64,000 nt of DNA from Lactococcus garvieae (GTDB lineage Bacteria; Bacillota; Bacilli; Lactobacillales; Streptococcaceae): positions 248,001-312,000 of the forward strand of contig NZ_CP065691.1 in the NCBI RefSeq assembly GCF_016027715.1. Direction: 5' to 3'. Positions 7,825 to 17,495 of this stretch are shown here, in pieces. The first letter of the stretch is position 1; each line of letters begins with the position of its first letter. The position numbers and the translations under genes were made by a program. The notes under the pieces were generated by a model. It saw only the letters and a list, made by a program, of their open reading frames with translations. It made no database searches and was not told the DNA's origin.

Positions 7825-9858
7825 ATGTTTAAATCTACACAAAAAAATGTAGGGCATCACACTGCACATGGTGTCAAAGACACTTGCAACTGTTTAAATC
7901 ATCAAGCTAAGGCTGCTATGTCGACAGAGAGCGGAGACAGCGTCAGCTGCTCGGAAATACCAGAGAGTTCCGATGATTCAGATCCTGCCTGTTGTAGCGT
8001 TAATCTGAGTTTAAATGCGGGCTTAGAGGATAAGGAGGAAGAAAATAATAGTGAACTGTGGATTATTATTATTTCTGCTCTGCTTTTAGCAGTATTGAGC
8101 TTTTTTGATTTTTCCTCAGAGCTCAAAATACTTCTCTTTATCTTGACCTATCTTTTAATTGGGCACAGTGTTTTATTCAAGGCTTGGAAACAACTGCTTA
8201 AAGGAGACATTTTTAATGAATTTTTCTTGATGAGTATCGCGACAGTCGGCGCATTTGCTCTAGGTGAATATGCAGAAGCAATTGCTGTCATGCTCTTTTA
8301 TCAAGTCGGCGAATATTTCCAAGATCGTGCTGTAGGTAAGAGCAAGAAATCTATAGTGGCCTTGATGGACCTCCGTCCCGAAGTCGCAACTGTTAAGAGG
8401 CAAGAAAAGCTAATAAATGTTTCACCTGAAGCGGTAGCTATCGGTGAGATAATCCAAGTTAAGCCGGGAGAAAAAGTGCCTCTTGATGGGCAAATCCAAT
8501 CTGGAAAATCAAGTGTGAATACAGCTGCGCTGACTGGTGAGTCTTTACCACGTACTGTGGAAAAAGGAGACGAAGTCTTGGCGGGATTTCTTAATATCAA
8601 TGGTGTACTAGAAGTCAGAGTCGAAAAAACATTTGGTGAATCTTCCGTCGCTAAAATTCTTAGTTTAGTAGAAAATGCTCAAGAAAATAAAGCACCCACA
8701 GAACAGTTCATTTCAAAATTTGCACGTTATTATACGCCGGTTGTTGTATTTGCTGCAGCGATAATTGCTTTGATTCCACCAATCTTCTTTCAACAAGATT
8801 GGTCTGATTGGCTGACGCGTGCCTTTACCTTTTTGATTATTTCTTGTCCTTGTGCCATGGTCGTTTCGATTCCTTTAGGTTTCTTTGCGGGGATAGGGGC
8901 AGCCTCAAAAAATGGTATTTTAGTCAAAGGTGGCAACCATCTGGAAGCTATGACTAAAATAAAACAAGTACTTTTTGATAAAACAGGTACCCTCACACAG
9001 GGAAATTTCAAGGTTACACAAGTATTGCCAAGTTCTGGTATTCCAAAGGAAGAAGTGTTGCGCCTCGCGGCAATTGGCGAACTTAATTCGAACCACCCCT
9101 TAGCACTTGCTCTGAAAGAAAATCAAAAACTTGAAGCACTGATAGTCACTGAATCAGAAGAAATATCAGGTCATGGTACACGCACGGTCTACGAGGGTGA
9201 TGAGATTCTTGTAGGTAATGCCAAACTGATGCAACAGTATAACATTGCCTTCCAAGAAAGTGATGAGATAGGCTCTCTGATTTATGTTGCCAAAAATGGC
9301 CAGTATCAAGGCGTCATACTCGTCTCTGATGTGCTAAAGGAAGATGCAGAAGAAGCAATAGCAGAGCTGAATAAGCTTCAAATTTCACAAACAATGCTGA
9401 CGGGAGACAGTCAGAAAGTAGCTGCACAGGTTGCTGAAAAATTGAAAATTTCAGATTATCATGCGAATCTTTTGCCCGAAGATAAAGTTACAATTTTAGA
9501 GGATGTTCTGAAAAAAGCACATGGTTTGACGGCCTTTGTAGGGGATGGAATCAACGATGCTCCAGTCATTGCCCGAGCAAATATTGGCTTTGCTATGGGA
9601 GGTTTAGGCTCGGATGCGGCTATTGAGACAGCTGATGTGGTACTGATGACGGATAAACCTTCCAGTATTGCTAAGTCAGTCAAAATCGCCAAGAAAACCA
9701 AACGTCTTGTCGTGCAAAATATTGTGCTAGCCTTAGGTGTGAAAGCTATTTTCCTCGTCCTTGCTGTCTTTGGGATTGCAACAATGTGGGAGGCTGTTAT
9801 AGCTGATGTTGGTGTCACTCTTTTAGCGATACTCAATGTTTTGAGACTTTTAAAATAA
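7825..9858 (+). CDS. cadA: Heavy-metal P1B-type ATPase (Cd/Zn/Pb exporter)
   Basis: Membrane ATPase that pumps soft divalent metals out of the cell. Seen: TM segments from about residue 77, TGES (near 238), the metal-binding CPC in ISCPCAMV, phosphorylation motif DKTGTLT, and GDGINDAP. The first 75 residues lack a normal GMxCxxC HMA domain; they are instead rich in His/Cys (HH, CNC, CC) and acidic residues, an alternative metal-binding tail. SD AAAGGAG lies before ATG 7825. Co-transcribed with the CmtR-like repressor. Exact metal preference cannot be read from the sequence. Confidence 0.9.
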   Translation: MFKSTQKNVGHHTAHGVKDTCNCLNHQAKAAMSTESGDSVSCSEIPESSDDSDPACCSVNLSLNAGLEDKEEENNSELWIIIISALLLAVLSFFDFSSELKILLFILTYLLIGHSVLFKAWKQLLKGDIFNEFFLMSIATVGAFALGEYAEAIAVMLFYQVGEYFQDRAVGKSKKSIVALMDLRPEVATVKRQEKLINVSPEAVAIGEIIQVKPGEKVPLDGQIQSGKSSVNTAALTGESLPRTVEKGDEVLAGFLNINGVLEVRVEKTFGESSVAKILSLVENAQENKAPTEQFISKFARYYTPVVVFAAAIIALIPPIFFQQDWSDWLTRAFTFLIISCPCAMVVSIPLGFFAGIGAASKNGILVKGGNHLEAMTKIKQVLFDKTGTLTQGNFKVTQVLPSSGIPKEEVLRLAAIGELNSNHPLALALKENQKLEALIVTESEEISGHGTRTVYEGDEILVGNAKLMQQYNIAFQESDEIGSLIYVAKNGQYQGVILVSDVLKEDAEEAIAELNKLQISQTMLTGDSQKVAAQVAEKLKISDYHANLLPEDKVTILEDVLKKAHGLTAFVGDGINDAPVIARANIGFAMGGLGSDAAIETADVVLMTDKPSSIAKSVKIAKKTKRLVVQNIVLALGVKAIFLVLAVFGIATMWEAVIADVGVTLLAILNVLRLLK

Positions 9859-9863
9859 AAATA

Positions 9864-9885
9864 AGCTCCGATCGGGAGCTTTTTT
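9864..9885 (+). terminator. cadA terminator
   Basis: AGCTCC / GGAGCT around GATCG, then T run. Confidence 0.85.
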
Positions 9886-9915
9886 ATATGGATATGGCTT
9901 TTTAAAATTGAAGTA

Positions 9916-9930
9916 TGCTAAAATTATGAG
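9916..9930 (+). promoter_or_regulatory. Leaderless-type promoter of the DUF817 gene
   Basis: Extended -10 TGCTAAAAT (9916-9924), then 6 nt to ATG 9931; no SD. Confidence 0.6.
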
Positions 9931-10713
9931 ATGAATGCTTTAAAAAAGAATGCAAGCTTACTTTTTAAATTTGCAAAAATTCAATCCATGTGCTGTATTT
10001 TTCCCCTCGCCGTCTTTTCTATTTTAGCGATAACCAGTGTCATACATATTCCTTATATTCCCCGTTATGACTTGATTTTTATCCTTTTACTTTTGGTCCA
10101 AATTCTGATGGTTAAACTAAAGTTAGAAACAATCGAAGAACTAAAGATTATTTGCTTATTTCATATCTTAGGCTTACTTCTCGAAATTTTTAAAGTGAAT
10201 ATAAGTCATAGCTGGACCTATCCAGAAGCATCTTATCTCAAAATTTTTAATGTACCTTTTTACTCAGGCTTTATGTACGCAAGTGTCGGGAGCTATGTTG
10301 TTCAGGCGTGGAAAAAATTAAAGTTAAATGTTGAACATTGGCCATCGCTAGGTCTGAGTTTTACACTTTCATTTGTTTTATATCTTAACTTTTTCACGAA
10401 CTATTTTATATATGATTTTAGATATTTTATTATTTTAGCGATTGTTGTCGTTTTTTGGCGAGCCCAATTTATTTTTAGCATTGATGAGTCAACCACTCAT
10501 AAAATGAAAGCTCTCCTCTCGTTTAGCTTGATTGGTTTCTTTATTTATATTGCGGAAAATATTGCTTCTTTTTTTAATGCTTACCGATATCCAAATCAAG
10601 CCGAGACTTGGCATTTGGTTGGTTTTGGTAAAATGTCATCCTGGTTTTTATTAGTTATTGTCAGTATTGTATTAGTAGTTAATCTCAAACAGGTGAAAGG
10701 GAGAAAACCGTAG
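9931..10713 (+). CDS. DUF817 family integral membrane protein
   Basis: 260 aa, with about seven to eight hydrophobic segments over almost the whole length. The central block with SHSWTYPE, FYSGFMYASVGSYVVQAW and the late IYIAENIASFFNAYRYP resemble the YoaT/DUF817 family, whose biochemical role is unknown. Conserved polar residues within membrane segments suggest a transporter or enzyme, but that is inference. It stands alone behind a promoter whose -10 abuts the start codon. Confidence 0.75.
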   Translation: MNALKKNASLLFKFAKIQSMCCIFPLAVFSILAITSVIHIPYIPRYDLIFILLLLVQILMVKLKLETIEELKIICLFHILGLLLEIFKVNISHSWTYPEASYLKIFNVPFYSGFMYASVGSYVVQAWKKLKLNVEHWPSLGLSFTLSFVLYLNFFTNYFIYDFRYFIILAIVVVFWRAQFIFSIDESTTHKMKALLSFSLIGFFIYIAENIASFFNAYRYPNQAETWHLVGFGKMSSWFLLVIVSIVLVVNLKQVKGRKP

Positions 10714-10797
10714 GTAGAGAATGAACTTTCACAAGGAGAATTAAAAAATATTATAACTAAGATAATTATATCCACAACACACCAAAGACTTCTGAAA

Positions 10798-10812
10798 TGT
10801 TATACTAAACCT
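10798..10812 (+). promoter_or_regulatory. Leaderless-type promoter of lipoprotein gene
   Basis: Extended -10 TGTTATACT (10798-10806), 6 nt before ATG 10813; no SD. Confidence 0.6.
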
Positions 10813-11790
10813 ATGAAAAAATTTTTGATTATTGGACTATCTGTCTTTTCGATGTTACTACTTACAGCTTGTACAAAAACACAGCAATTTTCACTTTCAG
10901 GAGAGTGGGTTTCATTCTCAGGTAATAAAATAGATTTACCACATGGTAATAGCGCAGCGGCTTCAAAGAAAATTCTTGAGTTTACTGCCTCGACCAGTGA
11001 CAAGATTAGTTTTACAAAAGATAAAGTAAAACTGTATGGGCATGAATTTGACTATAAGTTGGATAAGAAGCAAAAAAAGATAGACACTGAAACTTATACA
11101 TACGGTTATCAAATGCAAGAGTCTCAAGATATTCTTAAATTTGGAGCAGAAGGTACTTCTGAATCAGAATGGACAACTTACTATCGTGTAGGAAGTAAGG
11201 CCGAAAAAGAAAAACAAGAAGAGATTAAAAAAGAAGCAAGTAAGGACGAAGAAAGTGTGACAAAGCTCAATCAAACCTGGTTAGAAAAAGCCAACCAGAT
11301 TGATACACTTTTAAAGGAAGCCTTGGTAGGAACTTGGAGTGGATATTTCACATCCGTGCCTACAACCGGTCTTGGTGTGGCGTGGGCACCAGGTATTGAG
11401 ACAATATCTTTTGACCAAAATAGCAAGGTTTCTTTTCATGCCTCATCGGATGATTTGACAAATTTTGATAGTGAGAAGATGAATAATAGTCATGCAAATT
11501 ACCAAATCAATGGTATTTTAGGATTGGAACCTTCAGAGGTAATTCCAAAAGATCCAGAAAAAATATTGCGTATAATAAATAAATTAAGCTTTGAAGAAAT
11601 ATTCAACCGCATCAAACTAATCACTTTTTCATACGATGTAACCACTGAAGCTGGGACAATTTCTCAGTCACTCTCACCAATGAAGGTGGTTTATGAAGAT
11701 GGAAAATTGAATATTGATGAAGTTTTACTCATTACGCAATGCGGTGATGAAGGTGTACAACTTTCTGGAGATATTTCAAGGGTGGAGTAA
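10813..11790 (+). CDS. Lipoprotein, unknown function (intact paralogue)
   Basis: 325 aa with a lipoprotein signal peptide: KK at the start, hydrophobic core and lipobox LLTAC with acylated Cys at 20. Two similar beta-rich lobes appear to follow, one starting near FSLSGEWVSFSGN (about 29-41) and one at LVGTWSGYF (about 171-179), separated by a charged helical stretch (about 130-160). No enzyme motif recognised. It sits 2 nt before a paralogue sharing the same plan, so the pair arose by duplication and is probably co-transcribed. Confidence 0.8.
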   Translation: MKKFLIIGLSVFSMLLLTACTKTQQFSLSGEWVSFSGNKIDLPHGNSAAASKKILEFTASTSDKISFTKDKVKLYGHEFDYKLDKKQKKIDTETYTYGYQMQESQDILKFGAEGTSESEWTTYYRVGSKAEKEKQEEIKKEASKDEESVTKLNQTWLEKANQIDTLLKEALVGTWSGYFTSVPTTGLGVAWAPGIETISFDQNSKVSFHASSDDLTNFDSEKMNNSHANYQINGILGLEPSEVIPKDPEKILRIINKLSFEEIFNRIKLITFSYDVTTEAGTISQSLSPMKVVYEDGKLNIDEVLLITQCGDEGVQLSGDISRVE

Positions 11791-11792
11791 AA

Positions 11793-12722
11793 ATGAGAAA
11801 AGTAATTATAGGATTTCTCCTTATTATTGGTTTATTTAATTTATCAGCTTGTGGCAGATTTGGAAAATCTTATCAGAGTTTACTAAAGGGAGATTGGGTG
11901 CAGATGGCCAATCCAATGTTTGAAGCTGCAAGCGGTGACTTACTAAAGGTTTCTCCCATAGAAATGGACTTTAACAATGAAAAAGAATTTAAGTTCAATT
12001 CAAAAGAAAAAGAGTTAACCTATCCTAATGGAGAAAAAAGAAAAATAAGTTTTGACAGAACGGGGAATATATTAACGGTAAAAAATGTAGAAAACGATAA
12101 GGAAAGAAGATATTACCGTAAAGATTCTAACCAATACAAGGATGAGAAAGAAATTTTGCAGAAGCAGGTTGATTCTGTAAATGAAGTATGGAAAAAACAG
12201 TACCAGAGTTATTTACAATAATTTGAAAAAGCAATTGAAGGAACGTGGTCAAATGCCGAAGTGAATGCTCAAGTAGATTTAAAACGTGACTCTCCAGACC
12301 CAGACACAAAACTGGTAATATCAAGTCCAAAATTTTTTATCTTTGAAGCAAGCTTTTCAGGAGCAAACCGACGCAACACAATGTCCGCCAGTTTTGATAA
12401 TCAAAAAATAACGGATGCTGCTCTGAAGCTCACGGACACAGACCTTGTTAACCTTTTAGATGAAAGCTGGAGGAATCCTAACCATTTAGAGGAAACGAAG
12501 GAAAGTTTAGAAGATATGACCTTTAGAGACCTGTTTATGAGATTGGGTGAGTTGACATTAAGTTATAGCGTGCCCGATAAGCAATTGGGACAAGATATCA
12601 CCGTCTCTGCTTACGGCAACACTATTGCACCAAACTTATCAAGAATTAACAGCATTAGTGTAACAAGTACGGACTTAACAACTCAAAAATATTTTGAATC
12701 TCATCTTACTGTGGAAAAATAG
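11793..12722 (+). pseudogene. Lipoprotein paralogue interrupted by an in-frame TAA
   Basis: The first part (11793-12221, 142 aa) has a lipoprotein signal with Cys20 in NLSAC and a lobe beginning LLKGDWVQM. At 12219-12221 a TAA stops it, but the same frame continues without another stop to 12722, giving FEKAIEGTWSNAEV directly after the stop, the counterpart of LKEALVGTWSGYF in the neighbouring paralogue. One nonsense change has therefore split a gene of about 309 codons. A re-start at GTG 12261 is possible but would lack a signal peptide. Confidence 0.85.
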
Positions 12723-12747
12723 TCAATGTAGAGTTGACTATTTTTTT
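12720..12747 (+). terminator. Terminator of the lipoprotein pair
   Basis: TAGTCAA / TTGACTA with loop of 7 nt, then seven T. Confidence 0.85.
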
Positions 12748-12758
12748 ATTTTAAATTG

Positions 12759-12786
12759 AAACTTTGAGTTCGCAAAGTCAAAGTTT
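12759..12786. repeat. Inverted repeat upstream of uvrC
   Basis: Perfect 9-bp arms AAACTTTGA (12759-12767) and TCAAAGTTT (12778-12786) around a 10-nt centre. It overlaps the place of the -35, so it may be an operator. Confidence 0.7.
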
Positions 12787-12799
12787 AACTTCCTGAATA

Positions 12800-12814
12800 T
12801 GTTATAATAAGACC
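12800..12814 (+). promoter_or_regulatory. Leaderless-type promoter of uvrC
   Basis: Extended -10 TGTTATAAT (12800-12808), 6 nt before ATG 12815; no SD. Confidence 0.65.
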
Positions 12815-14593
12815 ATGAATAACACGATAAAAGCAAAGCTGGAACTCCTACCAGATAGTCCAGGATGCTATTTACATAAAGATAAAAATGGAACAGTTAT
12901 CTATGTGGGGAAAGCGAAAAATCTGAAGAATCGCGTGCGTTCCTATTTCCATGGTTCCCATAATACAAAAACTGAGCTTTTAGTTAGCGAGATTGAAGAT
13001 TTAGAGTGGATTGTTGTCGAGTCAAATATCGAATCACTAGTACTTGAGATCAACTTAATCCAGCGCTACAAACCTAAATACAACATCATGCTTAAGGATG
13101 ATAAATATTATCCTTTTTTGATGATAACAAATGAAAAATACCCTCGTTTGATGATTACACGTCGTGTAAAAAAAGACGGAGCCATGTATTTTGGCCCTTA
13201 TCCCGATGTCAAAGCAGCAAATGATGTGAAACGTCTTTTAGACCGAATTTTTCCTTTTCGTAAATGTGGCTTGCACGAAAAAAAGGTTTGCTTCTATTAC
13301 CATATCCATCAGTGCCTCTGCCCAGTAGTAAATCATGTGGATCCTCAAGTTTATAAGGACATGGCGCTAGAGGTCAAACATTTCTTAACTGGTGATGACA
13401 AGAAGATTATTAATGAATTAAAAAGCAGAATGATGGCAGCATCTGAAAAGTTAGAATTTGAGCAAGCAGGCGAATACCGTGATGTTATCAATGCCATTAG
13501 TACCTTGAGGACAAAACAACGTGTCATGAATCATGACCTCAAAGACCGCGATGTTTTTGGCTATTATGTGGATAAAGGCTGGATGTGTGTGCAGGTTTTC
13601 TTTGTAAGGCAAGGTAAGATGATTCAACGTGATGTGAATATGTTTCCGTACTACAATGAAGCGGAAGACGATTTTCTAACTTATATTGGTCAGTTTTATC
13701 AAGAAGCTGAACATATGGTACCTAAAGAAATTCTTATTCCGGCAGATGTTGATGTGCAATCAGTTGAAGCCGTGACACAAACAAAGGTGCTCAAACCGAG
13801 TCGAGGCGAAAAGAAACAATTGGTTGCTATGGCAATTAAGAATGCACGGACTCAGCTGCAGCTGAAATTTGATCTCTTAGAAAAAGATTTGATTAAAACT
13901 CAAGGTGCCATTGAAAATTTAGGAGAAATTCTTAATATCCCAACTCCTGTCCGAATCGAATCCTTCGATAACTCTAATATCATGGGGACTTCACCTGTAT
14001 CAGCCATGGTAGTTTTTATTAATGGTAAACCTTCGAAAAAAGATTACCGGAAATATAAGATAAAGACTGTTGAAGGTGCAGATGACTATGCTTCGATGCG
14101 TGAAGTGATTACGCGGCGATACAGTCGAGCTATGCGTGAAGGCACAGCCTTACCAGATCTTATCGCGATGGATGGTGGAGCAGGGCAAGTTAACGCAGCG
14201 AAGGCCATTTTGAAAGAACTCGGTTTAAACATCCCCGTTGCGGGTATGGCTAAAAATGACAAGCACCAAACCAGTGAATTACTTTTTGGGGATCCCTTGG
14301 AAATAGTGCCACTTAGTCGGCAATCACAGGAATTCTTCTTGTTACAAAGGATTCAAGATGAGGTGCATCGATTTGCGATAACTTTTCATAGACAAGTCCG
14401 GGGTAAAAATACCTTTTCTTCAAAATTGGATGGTATCACAGGGCTTGGTCCGAAGCGCAAGCAAAAATTAATGACGACTTTCAAGTCGCTTAAAGCAATT
14501 TCGGAAGCAGATGTCGCACAAGTTGCGGAAGCTGGTGTTCCCTATGAAGTAGCGGAACGTGTGAAGGAAGTTCTAAGCAAAGAAATAGAATGA
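12815..14593 (+). CDS. uvrC: Excinuclease ABC subunit C
   Basis: Makes both incisions in nucleotide-excision repair together with UvrA and UvrB. GIY-YIG domain at residues about 14-90 ([10 protein letters not shown]...[14 protein letters not shown]), UvrB-binding UVR motif near 200-235 ([15 protein letters not shown]), RNase H-like C-terminal nuclease ([32 protein letters not shown]) and terminal helix-hairpin-helix ([14 protein letters not shown]). 592 aa is normal. The -10 element ends 6 nt before the start, predicting a leaderless mRNA. Terminators bound the gene on both sides. Confidence 0.97.
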   Translation: MNNTIKAKLELLPDSPGCYLHKDKNGTVIYVGKAKNLKNRVRSYFHGSHNTKTELLVSEIEDLEWIVVESNIESLVLEINLIQRYKPKYNIMLKDDKYYPFLMITNEKYPRLMITRRVKKDGAMYFGPYPDVKAANDVKRLLDRIFPFRKCGLHEKKVCFYYHIHQCLCPVVNHVDPQVYKDMALEVKHFLTGDDKKIINELKSRMMAASEKLEFEQAGEYRDVINAISTLRTKQRVMNHDLKDRDVFGYYVDKGWMCVQVFFVRQGKMIQRDVNMFPYYNEAEDDFLTYIGQFYQEAEHMVPKEILIPADVDVQSVEAVTQTKVLKPSRGEKKQLVAMAIKNARTQLQLKFDLLEKDLIKTQGAIENLGEILNIPTPVRIESFDNSNIMGTSPVSAMVVFINGKPSKKDYRKYKIKTVEGADDYASMREVITRRYSRAMREGTALPDLIAMDGGAGQVNAAKAILKELGLNIPVAGMAKNDKHQTSELLFGDPLEIVPLSRQSQEFFLLQRIQDEVHRFAITFHRQVRGKNTFSSKLDGITGLGPKRKQKLMTTFKSLKAISEADVAQVAEAGVPYEVAERVKEVLSKEIE

Positions 14594-14608
14594 TACTTTT
14601 ATAGATTT

Positions 14609-14637
14609 AAAAAGCCAATCGACCTGATTGGCTTTTT
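14609..14637 (+). terminator. uvrC terminator
   Basis: AAAAAGCCAATC / GATTGGCTTTTT with loop GACCT. Confidence 0.9.
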
Positions 14638-14701
14638 GTAGTTGAGGGGAAATATTACTCTTTATTCAAGAGCTAAAGCAAAGAGTTTTTACATAAAAAC
14701 T

Positions 14702-14716
14702 TGTTATAATAGTTTC
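14702..14716 (+). promoter_or_regulatory. Leaderless-type promoter of mutY
   Basis: Extended -10 TGTTATAAT (14702-14710), 6 nt before ATG 14717; no SD. Confidence 0.65.
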
Positions 14717-15790
14717 ATGAACAAAACCGAAATAAAAAATTTTCAGCAGGATCTTCTGGAATGGTACAACATTCACAAAAAGCCATTGCCTTGGCGTAAA
14801 ACAACGGCTGCTTATTCTGTCTGGATTTCTGAAATTATGTCTCAGCAGACACAAGTTGAGACGGTTATGCCCTATTATCTCCGCTTTATAGAAAAATATC
14901 CAAGTATTGAAGCCTTAGCTGAAGCAGACGATGATGAGCTTTTAAAACTTTGGGAAGGCTTGGGCTATTATTCACGGGCTCGAAATTTAAAAATAGCTGC
15001 CCAGCAAGTAGTGACAAACTTTCATGGAACCTTTCCTGAAAGTTTGGAAGAGATCAAAAGCTTACAAGGCATTGGTCCTTATACAGCAGCAGCGATTGCC
15101 TCGATATCTTTTGGTCTACCAGAACCAGCTATTGATGGAAATTTGATGCGCGTGACTAGTCGTTTATTTGAAATCGATGCCGACATTTCTAAGGCTTCCT
15201 CAAGAAAAATATTTGACCAACAATTACGAGAATTAATTTCACAAGAACATCCAGGAGATTTTAATCAAGCATTGATGGATATAGGTTCTACGGTCTGCAC
15301 TCCGAAAATTGCCAAATGTGATATCTGTCCTTTGGCAGAATATTGCCAAGCAAGATTAGAGGGAACGCAACTTAAGTACCCAGTGAAAAGTAAAAAAATA
15401 AAGCAACAGCATCTTTACTATACAGCTTATGCTCTGAAAAATTCACGAGGAGAATACTATCTAGAACGACGTCCCTCTACAGGCTTACTTGCTAATATGT
15501 GGACTTTTCCCATGCAAGAAATGTCAAAAGAAGAGTTTGAAAGTGAAGTATTACCGGCTCCAAGTAACCTTCCTGATAGTATCTCGCGCCTGAGGAAAAT
15601 AGGTGAAATTACCCATGTTTTTTCTCACTTAAAATGGTTTGTCCAAGTGATTGAATGTACACCAGAAGAAAATTTTATGGTAAAAGAAGAGAAGTTGGAG
15701 GACAACCAGCTCTGGGTTAAAATTTCAGACCTTACCAAAGTCGCTCTTCCTACACCACAAGTCAAAATGTTTAAGCTTTTTAAAGATTAA
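14717..15790 (+). CDS. mutY: A/G-specific adenine DNA glycosylase
   Basis: Removes adenine mispaired with 8-oxoguanine. From ATG 14717 it has 357 aa. The helix-hairpin-helix [14 protein letters not shown], catalytic-loop Asp in [10 protein letters not shown], and a 4Fe-4S cluster motif (C-x6-C-x2-C-x5-C in [17 protein letters not shown]) are present, and a C-terminal NUDIX-like domain for 8-oxoG recognition follows. The longer frame from 14642 runs across the promoter, so I reject it. Adjacent to uvrC but separately transcribed. Confidence 0.96.
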   Translation: MNKTEIKNFQQDLLEWYNIHKKPLPWRKTTAAYSVWISEIMSQQTQVETVMPYYLRFIEKYPSIEALAEADDDELLKLWEGLGYYSRARNLKIAAQQVVTNFHGTFPESLEEIKSLQGIGPYTAAAIASISFGLPEPAIDGNLMRVTSRLFEIDADISKASSRKIFDQQLRELISQEHPGDFNQALMDIGSTVCTPKIAKCDICPLAEYCQARLEGTQLKYPVKSKKIKQQHLYYTAYALKNSRGEYYLERRPSTGLLANMWTFPMQEMSKEEFESEVLPAPSNLPDSISRLRKIGEITHVFSHLKWFVQVIECTPEENFMVKEEKLEDNQLWVKISDLTKVALPTPQVKMFKLFKD

Positions 15791-15805
15791 TTTTCACTTG
15801 ATAAA

Positions 15806-15833
15806 TGCAAACGTTTTACTTTTTTGGTATAAT
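15806..15833 (+). promoter_or_regulatory. pepV promoter with cre-like site
   Basis: Extended -10 TGGTATAAT (15825-15833). A cre-like TGCAAACGTTTTAC (15806-15819) matches at 12 of 14 positions and lies in the -35 area. Confidence 0.55.
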
Positions 15834-15853
15834 TATAGGAGTTTAGAAAAAAC

Positions 15854-15881
15854 ACTTCTTGTGATTTTTTTATCAAGAAGT
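15854..15881 (+). repeat. Hairpin in the pepV leader
   Basis: Perfect 8-bp arms ACTTCTTG (15854-15861) and CAAGAAGT (15874-15881), 12-nt U-rich loop, ending 8 nt before the SD GGAGG. Confidence 0.65.
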
Positions 15882-15899
15882 AAAAAAATGGAGGCACTC

Positions 15900-17306
15900 A
15901 TGACAACTATTGATTTTACTGCAGAAGTAGAAAAGCGCAAAGACGCGATGCTCGAAGATTTGTTTGAACTTCTTCGTATTGATTCAGCGATGGACATGGA
16001 CAATGCGGACAAAGAAAACCCATTTGGCCCTGGCCCTCGTAAAGCCCTTGACAAATTCTTGGAATTGGCTGAACGTGATGGTTATGAAACTAAAAACTAT
16101 GACAACTACGTAGCTCATTTCGAATATGGTGACGGCGATGAAGTTTTGGGTATCTTTGGTCACTTGGACGTTGTTCCTGCTGGTTCTGGTTGGGATTCAA
16201 ATCCATTTGAACCTGAAATCCGTAACGGTAACCTCTATGCACGTGGTGCTTCAGATGATAAAGGCCCAACTATGGCTTGTTACTATGGTTTGAAAATCTT
16301 GAAAGACCTTGGCGTGCCATTGTCTAAAAAAATCCGTTTCATCGTTGGTACAAACGAAGAAACAGGTTGGAAAGATATGGATTACTACTTCGAACACTGT
16401 GAATTACCATTGCCAGACTTCGGATTCTCTCCAGATGCTGAATTCCCAATCATCAACGGTGAAAAAGGTAACGTTACAGAGTACATCCACTTTGACGGAA
16501 AAAATGCTGGTCCAGTAGTTCTTCATTCATTCAAAGCTGGTTTGGCTGAGAACATGGTTCCTGAATCTGCAACAGCAGTTATCTCAGGTGCTACTGACCT
16601 CCAAGAAAAATTGGAAGCTTTTGTTGCTGAAAATGCAGATAAAAACTTGCGTTTTGACCTTGAAGAAGCAGACGGTAAAGCAACAATCACAGTTTATGGT
16701 AAATCAGCACACGGTGCTATGCCATTTAAAGGAATCAATGGAGCAACTTACCTTGCTAAATTCCTTAACCAATTTGACTTTGAAGCTGGAGCAGCTGCTT
16801 ATATCAAACTTGGTGCTGAAACATTGATTGATGACCACGAAGGTGAAAAATTAGGTACTGCCTACAATGATGACCTTATGGGAGCAACATCAATGAATGC
16901 TGGTGTTTGGAACTTTGACGAAAATGGAGAAGGCACAATTGCGCTTAACTTCCGTTTCCCACAAGGAACTGATCAACACAAAATCAAAGCAGTTCTCGAA
17001 GCTCTTGAAGGCGTAAATGAAGTAACAATGAACGACCACGTTATGGAACCTCACTACGTACCAATGGAAGATGAACTTGTTTCTACATTGATTAGCGTTT
17101 ACGAAAAACACACTGGCCTCAAAGGTTACGAAACAGTAATCGGTGGTGGTACATTCGGTCGCCTCCTCAAACGTGGTGTCGCTTACGGTGCGATGTTTGA
17201 AGGTGAAGAAGACACAATGCACCAAGCTAACGAATACAAACCTTTGGATGCACTCTACAAATCAGCTGTAATCTATGCTGAAGCAATTTACGAATTAGCT
17301 AAATAA
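15900..17306 (+). CDS. pepV: Dipeptidase PepV, family M20
   Basis: Zinc dipeptidase with broad specificity (carnosine-type), cytoplasmic. From ATG 15900 with SD GGAGG it has 468 aa, matching known lactococcal and lactobacillar PepV. Metal site residues are seen in [23 protein letters not shown] and [11 protein letters not shown]; the C-terminal [10 protein letters not shown] and MHQANEY blocks are also conserved. The upstream in-frame extension to 15798 includes the promoter and is not coding. Single gene with its own terminator. Confidence 0.96.
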   Translation: MTTIDFTAEVEKRKDAMLEDLFELLRIDSAMDMDNADKENPFGPGPRKALDKFLELAERDGYETKNYDNYVAHFEYGDGDEVLGIFGHLDVVPAGSGWDSNPFEPEIRNGNLYARGASDDKGPTMACYYGLKILKDLGVPLSKKIRFIVGTNEETGWKDMDYYFEHCELPLPDFGFSPDAEFPIINGEKGNVTEYIHFDGKNAGPVVLHSFKAGLAENMVPESATAVISGATDLQEKLEAFVAENADKNLRFDLEEADGKATITVYGKSAHGAMPFKGINGATYLAKFLNQFDFEAGAAAYIKLGAETLIDDHEGEKLGTAYNDDLMGATSMNAGVWNFDENGEGTIALNFRFPQGTDQHKIKAVLEALEGVNEVTMNDHVMEPHYVPMEDELVSTLISVYEKHTGLKGYETVIGGGTFGRLLKRGVAYGAMFEGEEDTMHQANEYKPLDALYKSAVIYAEAIYELAK

Positions 17307-17316
17307 TAGGATAAGA

Positions 17317-17346
17317 AAATCTCTCGTTTATGAGAGATTTTTTATT
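17317..17346 (+). terminator. pepV terminator
   Basis: AAATCTCTC / GAGAGATTT with 6-nt loop and T run. Confidence 0.9.
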
Positions 17347-17357
17347 TGGAATTTAAT

Positions 17358-17398
17358 AAACTTGAAATGTTATCTAAGTGAAATTTCATTTCAAGTTT
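17358..17398. repeat. Nested inverted repeats upstream of the mup operon
   Basis: Perfect 12-bp arms AAACTTGAAATG (17358-17369) and CATTTCAAGTTT (17387-17398); within it the 10-bp palindrome TGAAATTTCA (17379-17388). The word ACTTGAAAT recurs over the mupG -35 (from about 17494). Confidence 0.85.
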
Positions 17399-17412
17399 GA
17401 CAAATTGTAGAA

Positions 17413-17456
17413 AAGTATAAAGCCTGTAAGATAGCCTCCTTACAGGCTTTATACTT
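17413..17456. repeat. 18-bp perfect hairpin without T run
   Basis: AAGTATAAAGCCTGTAAG (17413-17430) is the exact reverse complement of 17439-17456; loop of 8 nt. No poly-T on either side. Confidence 0.85.
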
Positions 17457-17495
17457 AACTTCAAAAATAAAAAACAAAAAAATACTATATAAAAC

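Noticed and set aside
16890-17225. 111-aa reverse-strand ORF within pepV
   Set aside because: Antisense shadow of a conserved peptidase; His/Cys-rich look is only the complement of frequent codons.
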